Positions 1 through 6,776 of a stretch of DNA of 63,174 bases are shown here, piece after piece. Each line of letters opens with the position of its first letter. Within the stretch, counting starts at the first letter, position 1. The stretch covers positions 1 to 63,174 of the forward strand of contig JBBDIK010000017.1 of the NCBI GenBank assembly GCA_040880465.1. Direction: 5' to 3'. Both the position numbers and the translations under genes were made by a program. This DNA is from JBBDIK01 sp040880465 (lineage in GTDB: Bacteria > Actinomycetota > UBA4738 > JBBDHU01). The notes under the pieces were generated by a model that saw only the letters and a list, made by a program, of their open reading frames with translations, did no database searches and was not told the origin of the DNA.

Positions 1-70
1 CCGCCTGGGAGCTTTCGCCCCCACACCGGTTTTGAAGACCGGGGGGCCCACCAGGAACCCTGACGCCTCC
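1..70 (-). tRNA. selC: tRNA-Sec(UCA), 3' part cut by window edge
   Basis: Selenocysteine tRNA read on the minus strand from 70 toward 1. The 5' end GGAGGCGT fits the 8-nt acceptor strand typical of tRNA-Sec. It is followed by a 6-bp D stem (GGGTTC/GGGCCC, two G-U pairs), an anticodon stem CCGGT/ACCGG enclosing loop CTTCAAA (anticodon TCA), and the start of a long variable arm (GGGGGC-GAAA-GCTCCC). The T arm and 3' acceptor strand lie outside the window. The extended D stem, UCA anticodon and long variable arm together are diagnostic. A -10-like TAGGCT sits 7 bp before the 5' end. Its presence implies the organism makes selenoproteins; no sel genes or convincing selenoprotein lie in this window. 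Confidence 0.93.
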
Positions 71-77
71 GTGAGGC

Positions 78-83
78 AGCCTA
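78..83 (-). promoter_or_regulatory. selC: -10 element of the tRNA-Sec gene
   Basis: Reads TAGGCT on the minus strand, 7 bp upstream of the first tRNA base at 70, the right spacing for transcription to start at or next to the mature 5' end. No clear -35 was recognised. Confidence 0.5.
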
Positions 84-208
84 TCCGTCCGGCGCCGTCG
101 TCACGGTCGGTTCGCGACCGATCTCGCAGGCCGGGTTAGGCTAGGTCGATGGAAACGGGTTCCTTGTGGACCGCGCTTTCGACTTCCTGATCCGAAGGAG
201 CTGGCGAA

Positions 209-757
209 ATGAGCAGCGCGACCGCGCGCCTACGACCCCGCCTGGCGGCCGCCGCCATCTTGACGGCGTTCGTCGTCCTGACCACTGCGCTCCCCGCCTC
301 GGCCTGCTGCTCGAGTACGGATCTCGATGACACGGCCGGCAGACTCGACATGTCCGCGGCGAGCGGCTTCAAGGATGCGCCTAGTGCACCACTCGACCTC
401 AGCATCGAGACTTTCGGGCGATGGGGTGACCGCGTGCTCTCGCGCAGTGGTCCCGGTCGGGTGTTCGTGTACTTCGACACGACGGGCGACTTGATCTCCG
501 ACTATGTCGGCAGGGTCAAGCTTTCCCACGGCCAGCTCGTGATGGTGATCACCGGTCCCGGTTTCAGGAGCCAGCCGCTCGAGGTGCGGCGTCCGAACCG
601 AAGCAAGGCCAAAGTGAGGGTTCCAGGCACCTCGGCGGCGAATCCTGTTGGTGGCGTCGCCTTCTACTTCCGGACCGAGTTCACGGCGGTCGGTGCCTGT
701 TCGGGTGGCTGCGCCGACGAGACGCCGGATGCCCCCGACTGGTTCGGCCCGATCTAG
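209..757 (+). CDS. Secreted protein of unknown function
   Basis: 182 residues. The N-terminus has basic residues (RLRPR) followed by a hydrophobic run of about 18 residues ending in ALPASACC, a typical Sec signal peptide; the two cysteines at the cleavage zone do not form a clear lipobox. The mature part is rich in beta-strand-like segments with no family recognised. Cysteines cluster near the start and near the C-terminus (ACSGGC), which suggests disulphides in an exported protein. A good SD (GAAGGAG, 194-200) precedes the ATG, and TAGGCT near 135 could be a -10. It is divergent from the tRNA-Sec gene. Function unknown. Confidence 0.7.
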   Translation: MSSATARLRPRLAAAAILTAFVVLTTALPASACCSSTDLDDTAGRLDMSAASGFKDAPSAPLDLSIETFGRWGDRVLSRSGPGRVFVYFDTTGDLISDYVGRVKLSHGQLVMVITGPGFRSQPLEVRRPNRSKAKVRVPGTSAANPVGGVAFYFRTEFTAVGACSGGCADETPDAPDWFGPI

Positions 758-770
758 AAGTGAAGCGACG

Positions 771-1133
771 CTACGCAGGGGTGCGTGGCGTCTTGGGTTT
801 CGGTTTCTTCGGGGGCAACGTCGAGGCGTACGCGACGCCTCGATCGATCCACCCCTGGAGTTGCTTAGCAGTCCGGATGCCCTCGGGCGCGACGAAGAGG
901 AATCCGCGCATCGGCTTGCCGGTGAAGTCCATCGGGCGCACGTGGGGTTCCTCGAGCGCCGCGTCACCGGCCTCGTATGAGAGCCGGACCATCAGCTCGT
1001 CCTTGACGATCCCGGTCGCCATGTTCCCCCCGACCGTGTAGCACAGCCCACCGAACATCTTGATCTCGGTCACGCCCCTCACCTGCCCCAGGGCCGCCCG
1101 AACCCGCTCGGCCAGGTCCTCGTCGAAGGCCAT
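771..1133 (-). CDS. TfoX/Sxy N-terminal domain protein
   Basis: 120 residues when started at the ATG at 1133 (MAFDEDLAERVRAAL), where family similarity begins; a longer reading frame upstream is not used. The pattern of a short amphipathic helix, then KMFGGLCYTVGGNMATGI, an acidic linker, and PMRGFLFVAPEGI with a final helix matches the small stand-alone TfoX N-terminal family. Full TfoX/Sxy proteins regulate competence, but single-domain relatives in actinobacteria have no established role. The lysine/proline-rich tail (PPKKPKPKTP) looks disordered. Convergent with the preceding secreted protein. Family assignment fairly sure, role unknown. Confidence 0.75.
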   Translation of the reverse strand: MAFDEDLAERVRAALGQVRGVTEIKMFGGLCYTVGGNMATGIVKDELMVRLSYEAGDAALEEPHVRPMDFTGKPMRGFLFVAPEGIRTAKQLQGWIDRGVAYASTLPPKKPKPKTPRTPA

Positions 1134-1307
1134 GCTGGCCAGCCTACCTCCCTGACTAGTCCGTCCGGACCATCTCTGGTGGTTCGACCCGAGGGGGCTA
1201 AACCTTTCCGGCGGCCCTGCCGAGGATGAACTGGGGACAGCTAGACAACGCGCCGACCTGCGCATGCCCTTTCTTCATCGGCTTCATCGATCAGGAAAGG
1301 AGAGGGC

Positions 1308-1688
1308 ATGGGGGCCGCGCCGTTCGTACAGTCGTTCGCGCGGAACTTGGAGCAGGGTGAAGGGGGGGTGCAGGCGTTCGTGGACGCCATCGTGCGGTAC
1401 GGCGATGGCCTGCGGACGGGGAAGGTCGTCCTGACGGATCGGCGGTTGCTGCTGATCCTGCCGGACGAAGAAGGTGGAGAACCAGACATCCGTGCGTTCA
1501 AGCGCAGAGAGTGCACGGTCGTACGGACGCAGGAGCGTGATGACGGCGGCGTGCTCGTCGTCCTCAAACTCCGGGATCGCGTGCTGGGACTGTGCTTCAT
1601 GGATTGGTGGCGTCAGGAAGGGGAGCAGCTGATCGCCTCCCTCAGCCCCGAACAGGGAGGAGGGCGATCCGACCGCCGGGTGAGCTGA
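1308..1688 (+). CDS. Conserved small protein, possibly PH-like fold
   Basis: 126 residues preceded by a strong SD (GGAAAGGAGAGGGC just before the ATG). The central part (DGLRTGKVVLTDRRLLLILP) alternates strands in the way of bacterial PH-like or GRAM-like domains, which often carry a 'GxLVLTDRRLLF' pattern. No signal peptide or membrane segment is visible, so it is probably cytoplasmic. The next gene, a HAD phosphatase, starts 18 bp downstream with its own -10-like element, so co-transcription is uncertain. Fold assignment is inference from the pattern only. Confidence 0.6.
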   Translation: MGAAPFVQSFARNLEQGEGGVQAFVDAIVRYGDGLRTGKVVLTDRRLLLILPDEEGGEPDIRAFKRRECTVVRTQERDDGGVLVVLKLRDRVLGLCFMDWWRQEGEQLIASLSPEQGGGRSDRRVS

Positions 1689-1694
1689 GCGTTC

Positions 1695-1700
1695 TACGAT
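1695..1700 (+). promoter_or_regulatory. -10 element bracketed by an inverted repeat (leaderless start)
   Basis: TACGAT lies 6 bp before the ATG at 1707 with no SD between, as for a leaderless transcript. It is flanked exactly by GCGTTC (1689-1694) and GAACGC (1701-1706), a perfect 6-bp inverted repeat, so a dimeric regulator could cover the promoter. The operator role is inference. Confidence 0.4.
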
Positions 1701-1706
1701 GAACGC

Positions 1707-2516
1707 ATGCAGGCGGCCTTCTTCGACCTCGACAAGACCGTCATCTCCCGGTCGAGCTCGTTCAGCCTCGCGCGGCCCATGTACCGCGCGGGCATGGTCT
1801 CGCGCCGGACCGTCGTTCAGAGCGCGTACGCGCAGATGGTCTTCATGCTGCTCGGCGCCGACGAACGCCGGCTCGACCGAGCCAAGGGGGCGATGCTCAA
1901 GCTGACCAAGGGCTGGGAGCGCGCCCGGCTCGAGGCGCTGGTCCACGAGGTGATGGAAGAGGTCATCGACCCGTTCGTCTATCAGGAAGCGCTCGAGCTG
2001 ATGGCCGAACACCGGGCCGCCGGCCGGGAGGTCTGGATCGTCTCGACCTCGCCGGAGGAGATCGTGCGGCCGCTGGCGGAGCATTTCGGCGCGACCGGCG
2101 TCATCGCGACGCGGGCCGCCGTCACCCCCGACGGCCGCTACACCGGCGAGCTGGAGTTCTATTGCTTCCGCGAGACCAAGGCCGAGGCGATGCGCCAGCT
2201 GGCCGAACGCCGGGGCATCGACCTCGCGTCGTCGTTCGCGTACTCGGACTCGGTGACCGATCTGCCCATGCTCGAAGCCGTCGGAAACCCCTCCTCCGTC
2301 AACCCCGATCGCGAACTTCGCCGCGAAGCGGAACAGCGGGAGTGGCCTGTGCTGGTGTTCCGTCGTCCGGTCCGGCTGATGCGCCGTCGCGCTCCGGCTT
2401 CTTCCGATGGCGGTAGCGGCGGCGGTCTCGTCGTCGTCTGGGCGGCGGCGGCGATCCTCGTCGCGGCCGGCGTGTTGGTGTGGATCTGGATGCGCGGGCG
2501 CCGCTCGCGCCGATAG
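1707..2516 (+). CDS. HAD-IB family hydrolase with C-terminal membrane anchor
   Basis: 269 residues. The HAD nucleophile motif FFDLDKTVI is at residues 5-13 (Asp7 nucleophile, Asp9 general acid); motif II is WIVSTSPEE, and motif IV is in YSDSVTDLPML. The helical insertion after motif I is typical of subclass IB hydrolases related to SerB/CicA. A likely substrate is a small phosphomonoester, which cannot be named from sequence. Unlike typical soluble members it ends in a glycine-rich linker and one membrane segment (about residues 243-262) with a basic tail, placing the catalytic domain in the cytoplasm at the membrane. The start fits a leaderless TACGAT promoter. Confidence 0.82.
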   Translation: MQAAFFDLDKTVISRSSSFSLARPMYRAGMVSRRTVVQSAYAQMVFMLLGADERRLDRAKGAMLKLTKGWERARLEALVHEVMEEVIDPFVYQEALELMAEHRAAGREVWIVSTSPEEIVRPLAEHFGATGVIATRAAVTPDGRYTGELEFYCFRETKAEAMRQLAERRGIDLASSFAYSDSVTDLPMLEAVGNPSSVNPDRELRREAEQREWPVLVFRRPVRLMRRRAPASSDGGSGGGLVVVWAAAAILVAAGVLVWIWMRGRRSRR

Positions 2517-2538
2517 CGCCGCTTGCGCCGATCGCCGG

Positions 2539-2871
2539 TCAGAGGGATACCCAGCCACTCTTCTCAACGTCATACGGTCGTATGACGACCTTCACCTTCC
2601 TTTCCGGTCCAACGACGGACTGGAAGGCGCTCGCCACGCCGGCGGCCAGATCTTGCAGAGCATCCTTGGTACGCGTAGGTCGTTCCCAGAGATCAACGTC
2701 GATCCTGGCTACGACTGCGCGAAACCCGTCAGGCGCGCAGACGGGAACGACGTCGATGTCGTGCTCATCGATCTCGAGGGCCGGTATCAGCATCATCGCG
2801 CGTCGCACGGCCTCGTCGATGTCCGACAGCGGATCGTCTCTTCTCAAGTTGAAGACGGTAACGCGCGGCAT
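2539..2871 (-). CDS. Tautomerase-superfamily-like protein
   Basis: 110 residues from the ATG at 2871; a longer upstream frame exists, but only this start places Pro directly after Met (MPRVTVF). In the tautomerase/4-oxalocrotonate superfamily Pro2, exposed after Met removal, is the catalytic base. The second half (RPTRTKDALQDLAAGVASAF, then KVKVVIRPYDVEKSGW) matches the beta-alpha-beta pattern of that superfamily, including the helix after the RP. The middle (residues 12-50) is longer than in 4-OT and reminiscent of two-copy members such as CHMI. A purine-rich AGAGAG precedes the ATG. Superfamily assignment is moderately sure; substrate unknown. Confidence 0.55.
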   Translation of the reverse strand: MPRVTVFNLRRDDPLSDIDEAVRRAMMLIPALEIDEHDIDVVPVCAPDGFRAVVARIDVDLWERPTRTKDALQDLAAGVASAFQSVVGPERKVKVVIRPYDVEKSGWVSL

Positions 2872-2975
2872 GGTATCTCTCTTCGTTCTTCGGGTTCGGT
2901 GTCCGCGGACGAGTCTAGCCCCGTCGAGAAGCCCCGCTGCCTCGGCCGGAGACACCCTTGATCCGCCATCCCTGC

Positions 2976-2999
2976 CACATCGCCGGTCCCGGCGATGTG
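2976..2999. promoter_or_regulatory. 11-bp inverted repeat, operator-like
   Basis: CACATCGCCGG (2976-2986) and CCGGCGATGTG (2989-2999) are perfect inverted copies separated by only TC. The 2-nt centre is too tight for an RNA hairpin loop, so a dimeric DNA-binding protein site is more natural. It lies about 105 bp upstream of the tautomerase-like gene (start 2871) and 40 bp before the -10 of the candidate RNA, so it could regulate either. Confidence 0.4.
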
Positions 3000-3038
3000 G
3001 GGCCGAACGGCCGATTTCCCTCCCCCCGGGTCCGGGTG

Positions 3039-3044
3039 TAAGGT
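3039..3044 (+). promoter_or_regulatory. -10-like element of candidate structured RNA
   Basis: TAAGGT ends 8 bp before position 3053, where the closing stem of the predicted RNA begins. This matches normal spacing from -10 to the transcription start. No convincing -35 hexamer. Confidence 0.35.
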
Positions 3045-3052
3045 CGGGAGGT

Positions 3053-3159
3053 AGGGAGCAGTACCCACGCGCGGACTGCCGCGGGAGGCATGCTCGGGTG
3101 CGGCTGACATAGTCGGCCGGCAGCCGAGCAAGTGCAAGAGCGCTTGTTAGCTGCTCCCT
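3053..3159 (+). ncRNA. Candidate structured RNA, family unknown
   Basis: A 9-bp closing stem pairs AGGGAGCAG (3053-3061) with CTGCTCCCT (3151-3159). Inside are three hairpins: CGCGG-ACTG-CCGCG (3070-3083); a two-part arm with outer GCTCGG/CCGAGC (3092-3097/3124-3129) and inner CGGCTGAC/GTCGGCCG with loop ATA (3101-3119); and AAGTGC-AAGA-GCGCTT (3130-3145). Two internal pairs (3105-3115 and 3133-3142) are T-G: they are allowed wobbles only if the plus strand is transcribed and would be A-C mismatches on the other strand. Both flanking genes are on the minus strand, so this would be an independent transcript. It does not match tRNA, SRP, 6S or a riboswitch known to me. Confidence 0.5.
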
Positions 3160-3171
3160 TTCCCTATGCCC

Positions 3172-3238
3172 ATGCCGGGCGGATCATGCCGGGCGGATCA
3201 TGCCGGGCGGATCACGCCGGGCGGATCACGCCGAGCCA
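3172..3238. repeat. 14-bp tandem repeat, about 4.7 copies
   Basis: Three exact copies of ATGCCGGGCGGATC (3172-3185, 3186-3199, 3200-3213) are followed by a fourth with T to C at position 2 (3214-3227) and a degenerate partial copy. The 14-bp period is not a multiple of three, which argues against a coding role. It sits 12 bp after the candidate RNA and before the stop of the minus-strand gene at 3275. Confidence 0.85.
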
Positions 3239-3274
3239 CGGCGAAGGGGCGCCTTCTCCCTCAGTTCCTCGTGC

Positions 3275-3562
3275 TCAGCTGCTACGGGCCGAGGCGTGCG
3301 CCAGGCGCGCAGCCAGGCGTTCCGCGCGTTCGGCCGCCTCGTCGATGCTGCCCTCCGAGACGGTCCGGCGGATCGTGCCGAGTTCGGTCTCGACGACCGT
3401 TCCGATGCGGCCCCTGCGCGTGTGAGGGTCGCGGATGAACTCCTCGAGTTCGGCGACCGCGTGGTCGAGGCGGGACAGGGAGTCGTTCGCCGCGATCCGG
3501 ATGGCCTCGGCGGCCTTGCGCCGTGCCTCCCGTCGCTCTGCGAGGTCGATCACGTTGCCCAT
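3275..3562 (-). CDS. Small hypothetical protein, alpha-helical
   Basis: 95 residues from the ATG at 3562 (MGNVIDLAERREARRKAAEA). It is charged and alanine-rich, predicted mostly helical with heptad-like spacing, without signal peptide or membrane segment; no family recognised. The start was chosen because TACCAT lies 6 bp upstream with no SD, the leaderless arrangement seen elsewhere in the window. This -10 lies between TGGTCC and GGACCA inverted copies. It is divergent from the ferritin-like gene that starts 80 bp away. It could be a small regulatory or nucleoid-associated helix protein, but that is a guess. Confidence 0.55.
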   Translation of the reverse strand: MGNVIDLAERREARRKAAEAIRIAANDSLSRLDHAVAELEEFIRDPHTRRGRIGTVVETELGTIRRTVSEGSIDEAAERAERLAARLAHASARSS

Positions 3563-3568
3563 GGTCCG

Positions 3569-3574
3569 ATGGTA
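3569..3574 (-). promoter_or_regulatory. -10 element within inverted repeat (leaderless start)
   Basis: TACCAT on the minus strand, 6 bp before the ATG at 3562. Inverted copies TGGTCC/GGACCA occupy 3562-3567 and 3575-3580, bracketing the hexamer in the same arrangement as at 1689-1706. Confidence 0.35.
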
Positions 3575-3629
3575 GGACCAGCCTCTGACATTTCCCGTAT
3601 CTGAACGCGGAATCACCCGGCCACGAGCC

Positions 3630-3635
3630 TAGAAT
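3630..3635 (+). promoter_or_regulatory. -10 element, leaderless start
   Basis: TAGAAT, close to consensus, ends 6 bp before the ATG at 3642 with no SD in between. Confidence 0.45.
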
Positions 3636-3641
3636 CCCCTC

Positions 3642-4298
3642 ATGGGGGACACCGACGCCGTCGCGCTCCTGCTTGCTGCGCTCACGTGTGGCGAGCGGTT
3701 CGCTGCGCGCCGCGCGCGCGACAACGTTTCACTCGCTCCTGACGAGGCCACCCGCAAGGAACAGCAGCACATCGCCGAACATGAGGAGCAGAGCTACGAG
3801 CTGGTGTCCGCGCGTCTGGCGGAGGTCGGCGACCCCCACCTCACCGAACGCTTCCAGCCGTTCTTCCAGTCCTTCCACGACCGGTGCGCGCCATCGGACT
3901 GGGTCGAGGCCCAGGCGTTCCACTACATCGGTGATGCGCTCGTCTCCGAGTTCGGGGACGCATTGGTCGGCAAACTCGACCCGGTCTCGGCCGAGGTCGT
4001 GACCAAGTCCCTGGGCGGGCGGGAGGCCCAGGAGGCGTTCTCACTGGACGAGCTGCAGCGTGCGATCGATCAGGACCCGGGGACGCGTCCCCGCATCGCC
4101 GACTATGCGCGGCGGATCTCGGGGGAGGCGCTGACCCAGACCTCTCGGGCCCTGGAGGCCGCGGCGGCGTTGCGCGATCTGCTCGGCGGGGTCCAGGGCG
4201 AGAAGGCGATCCTGCTGGATCTGCTGGAGGCCCACCGGGTCCGGCTGGATCGGTTGGGGATCGACCTGGTCGAGATGGACGACGACGGCGGCATCTGA
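3642..4298 (+). CDS. Ferritin-like (MiaE_2-type) protein
   Basis: 218 residues. The helical pattern and metal-ligand-like residues (CGERFAARRARDNV with Glu, EEQSYELV, EAQAFHYIGDALV, GREAQEAFSLDEL) fit the actinobacterial ferritin-like family described as MiaE-like (tRNA-(ms2io6A) hydroxylase-like). True MiaE uses a di-iron centre to hydroxylate a modified adenosine next to the anticodon; whether this relative does so is not established. Length is usual for the family (about 220-240 residues). It is cytoplasmic, with no signal or membrane segment. The start is supported by the TAGAAT element 6 bp upstream. Family call moderately sure, substrate unproven. Confidence 0.65.
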   Translation: MGDTDAVALLLAALTCGERFAARRARDNVSLAPDEATRKEQQHIAEHEEQSYELVSARLAEVGDPHLTERFQPFFQSFHDRCAPSDWVEAQAFHYIGDALVSEFGDALVGKLDPVSAEVVTKSLGGREAQEAFSLDELQRAIDQDPGTRPRIADYARRISGEALTQTSRALEAAAALRDLLGGVQGEKAILLDLLEAHRVRLDRLGIDLVEMDDDGGI

Positions 4299-4403
4299 CG
4301 TTCTGCCGGGACCGATGGTCCTGCCCGACTTGCGGTAAGCGGTCCCGGCGGGGCACGATACGCATCCAGTGCGCCCCCGGCCGGCCCCTCTGGGGGGCGA
4401 AGG

Positions 4404-5495
4404 GTGAGTCAGACGTCTCAGGAGACCGCGCAGGACCTCGAACGCTTCAAACAGGCGTTCGCCAGCGCGCCAGTGGGCATGGCGTTGGTGGGCAGCGACT
4501 TCCGGTTCCTCGAGACCAATGACGCCCTCTGCAGCATGCTCGGGTATCCACGCGAGGAGCTGACCGGACTCACCTTCCTCGACATCACCCATCCGGACGA
4601 TGCCGAGATCGATGCCCACCTGGCGAAGCAGCTCTTCGCCGGCGAACTGCCCCACTACCGTATCGAGAAGCGCTACCTGACCAAGTCGGGCGACGTCCTC
4701 TGGGTGGATCTCAGCGCCACCCTCATCTCCGCAGAGGACGGGACGCCTTACGGGTTCGGGATCATCGAGAACATCACCGACCGCAAGACGGCCGAGATCC
4801 AGCTCCGCGACCTTGAGGCCGAACAGCGGCGCCTGCTGGACGCGACCATGGGCGCGGTCGAGGACGAGCGCAGCCACCTCGCCGGTGAGCTGAGCGACGG
4901 AACGATCCCGCGCCTGACGGCGTTCGCGCAGAAGGTGGAGACGGTTCGGGCGACGCTGATCTCGCTGGCTGGCTCGATGGAGTCCGAGGTGTCCCTCCAC
5001 GAGGTGCAGGAGGGACTGACCGAAGAGGCGAGCTACCTGTACACCCTGGCCGGGAGGTTGCGGCCGGTGATGTTGGCGCGCGAGGGACTCGAGCCGGCGA
5101 TCGAGGGGCTGGCCGAATGGCTGAAGTGGGCCCTGTCGATGCCGTGCACGATCAGCGTCGTGCTCGACGAGCGGCTCCCTCCCGAAGTGGAGATCAACAT
5201 CTACCGTATCGCGCAGGAGGCCGTGACCAACATCATCCGGCACTCGCGCGCCACGTTGACGTCGATCTCGGTCTGGAAGCAGGGTGACCAGATCCTGATG
5301 CACATCCGTGACAACGGTGTCGGGTTCGATCCGTCCTCGCCGACGCGGGCCGAACGCATGGGTATCGGCCTGATGCGCCGGCGCGCTCAGGCGCTCGGCG
5401 GCACGTTCAGCTGTGAGTCCGTGGCCGGTGGCGGAACGTCGGTCCGCGCGTCGATCCCGATGCCGGTACCGGCGGTTGCCGACGAGGACGAGTAG
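4404..5495 (+). CDS. PAS-domain histidine kinase-like protein lacking the phosphoacceptor His
   Basis: 363 residues, GTG start. Order: PAS domain about 12-130 (SAPVGMALVGSDFRFLETND; FLDITHPDD; GFGIIENITDRK), a HisKA_3-type dimerisation region about 135-240, and a HATPase region about 255-355 with N box EAVTNIIRHSRA and G1 box DNGVGFDP. In NarL-type kinases the helix reads E-R-x-x-(I/L)-A-x-x-(I/L)-H-D; here it is DERSHLAGELSDG, with Ser164 where His is expected. The protein may therefore be a pseudokinase, heterodimer partner or ATP-dependent sensor. No response regulator is adjacent, and no membrane segment is seen, so it is cytoplasmic. It is followed by the tad operon. Confidence 0.82.
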   Translation: MSQTSQETAQDLERFKQAFASAPVGMALVGSDFRFLETNDALCSMLGYPREELTGLTFLDITHPDDAEIDAHLAKQLFAGELPHYRIEKRYLTKSGDVLWVDLSATLISAEDGTPYGFGIIENITDRKTAEIQLRDLEAEQRRLLDATMGAVEDERSHLAGELSDGTIPRLTAFAQKVETVRATLISLAGSMESEVSLHEVQEGLTEEASYLYTLAGRLRPVMLAREGLEPAIEGLAEWLKWALSMPCTISVVLDERLPPEVEINIYRIAQEAVTNIIRHSRATLTSISVWKQGDQILMHIRDNGVGFDPSSPTRAERMGIGLMRRRAQALGGTFSCESVAGGGTSVRASIPMPVPAVADEDE

Positions 5496-5699
5496 CGCGG
5501 GGGAGGGGCGCATCCCCCGGATGGGGTGACGATGCGCTCGTTCCTGCCGATGCGCGAATCGGTCGCTCTGGTGATTCACGCGCGCGCTTCATCCACGTAG
5601 GCTTGTCCCTGTTGCGCAGGGCGGCCGACGCCCGGGCAGTACCCCCTCTCCTCCCCGTTGTGGTGCAAGTGGTTCTGGGCTTCCCGTCTGGATAGGGTG

Positions 5700-6776
5700 A
5701 TGATAGGGGTCGCGAGGGTGTTGCTCGCGTGCGATGAGCCGGTGCTGGCCGAAGAGGTGATGAGCTTCCTCGATCGCACGGGTCACGCGAAGGTCGTTGC
5801 CGCGGCAGCGGATCGACGGCAACTTGCGGAGGCGGTGCGACAGGTCGGTCCGGACGTGGTCGTCGCCACGCCGGAACTCGCCCGCCATGTGGAGGCGTCC
5901 GTCGCCCCCGTCCTCGTCATGGATCGGTCGGAAACCGTCAGCGGACTGCGAACAGCTCTGCAGACCGGTGCGGTCGGGTTCTCGGTGTGGCCGGACGACC
6001 GCGACGGCCTTGCAGGACTGATCGCCTCATCGGTGTCGGAACCTCAGGCGACCCCGGTCGCTGGGCCGACGAAGATCGTCACCGTCGTCGGCGCGCGCGG
6101 CGGCGCGGGCGCGACGTTCCTCGCCACGCATCTGGCCGATGCATGCGCGCGGCTGGGGTCGCGGACCGTTCTGATCGATGCCGACCCGGTTTTCGGGGAG
6201 GTTGGGTTCGCGCTCGGAGCCCATCGCGATCCGGATGCGAGGACGGCTCGAGATCTGGTCCCGATGATGGACGAGTTGACCTCTTCGCACCTCGAGGAGG
6301 TGCTCTGGCCGCATCCACGTGGGTTCCGCGTCTTGCTCGGCGGCGAGGGGATGCAGCCGTCCCACCATCCCGGCCTGTTGGCGGCGGCCGGGGGGGTCGC
6401 CGACGCCGTGATCGTGCATGTGCCACGTTCGGGCCTGCTTGGCTCGGTCGGGTTGCTCGCGGCGAGCCACCGGCTCCTGTGCGTGCTGGTGCTCGACGTC
6501 ATGAGCTTCCAATGCGCGAAGCGACTGTTGGATGGACTCGAGGCGCAGCCGGCGCCGCAGGCGGAGCTGGTCTTGAACCGCGCGTCGCGAGCCGAGCTGG
6601 TGCCGGGCGACGTGGTTCGCGTGTTCGGGAGGCCTCCCCTCGTCATCGTTCCTGAGGATCGCTCGGTCGCCTCGGCGCAGGACCGGGGCCGGCTGTTGTC
6701 GCCGCGCAGTCGGCCGAGTCGCGCCGTGACGCGGTTGGCGGAAGCCATCCTCGCCGACGGGGAGCGTGTGGCGTGA
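5700..6776 (+). CDS. CpaE/TadZ-like ATPase of the Tad operon
   Basis: 358 residues from the ATG at 5700; a slightly longer frame exists. An N-terminal receiver-like region (about 1-115) is followed by a MinD/ParA-type ATPase domain. The Walker A loop reads GARGGAGATF (about 131-140): the lysine of the usual GK(T/S) is Ala, a feature also seen in TadZ/CpaE proteins. It matches the actinobacterial CpaE-like protein found beside secretion ATPases; members help place the Tad machine at a cell site. It is the first gene of a tightly coupled operon: its TGA overlaps the GTG of tadA (GTGA). Upstream, 5607-5633 can fold into alternative small hairpins. Confidence 0.8.
   Translation: MIGVARVLLACDEPVLAEEVMSFLDRTGHAKVVAAAADRRQLAEAVRQVGPDVVVATPELARHVEASVAPVLVMDRSETVSGLRTALQTGAVGFSVWPDDRDGLAGLIASSVSEPQATPVAGPTKIVTVVGARGGAGATFLATHLADACARLGSRTVLIDADPVFGEVGFALGAHRDPDARTARDLVPMMDELTSSHLEEVLWPHPRGFRVLLGGEGMQPSHHPGLLAAAGGVADAVIVHVPRSGLLGSVGLLAASHRLLCVLVLDVMSFQCAKRLLDGLEAQPAPQAELVLNRASRAELVPGDVVRVFGRPPLVIVPEDRSVASAQDRGRLLSPRSRPSRAVTRLAEAILADGERVA

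Larger units (their letters stand above)
2872..3274. other. 403-bp intergenic region with palindrome, candidate RNA and tandem repeat
   Basis: This gap lies between two minus-strand genes and has no convincing coding sequence. From left to right it holds a near-perfect 24-bp palindrome (2976-2999), a -10-like TAAGGT (3039-3044), a predicted 107-nt folded RNA on the plus strand (3053-3159) and a 14-bp tandem repeat (3172-3238). Each is listed separately. Confidence 0.6.

Noticed and set aside
3040..3160. SRP (4.5S) RNA, because GGTCGGGAGGTAGGGAGCAG looks a little like the SRP apical loop
   Set aside because: The GGAA tetraloop and the CAGG/AGCA symmetric loop cannot be aligned at correct spacing, and the fold is a multi-hairpin rather than one long rod.
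3132..3604. Overlapping plus-strand open frames rich in repeated PGGSCRADHAG-type peptides
   Set aside because: They come from the 14-bp tandem repeat, which shifts frame each copy, lack an SD and run antisense to the gene at 3275-3562.
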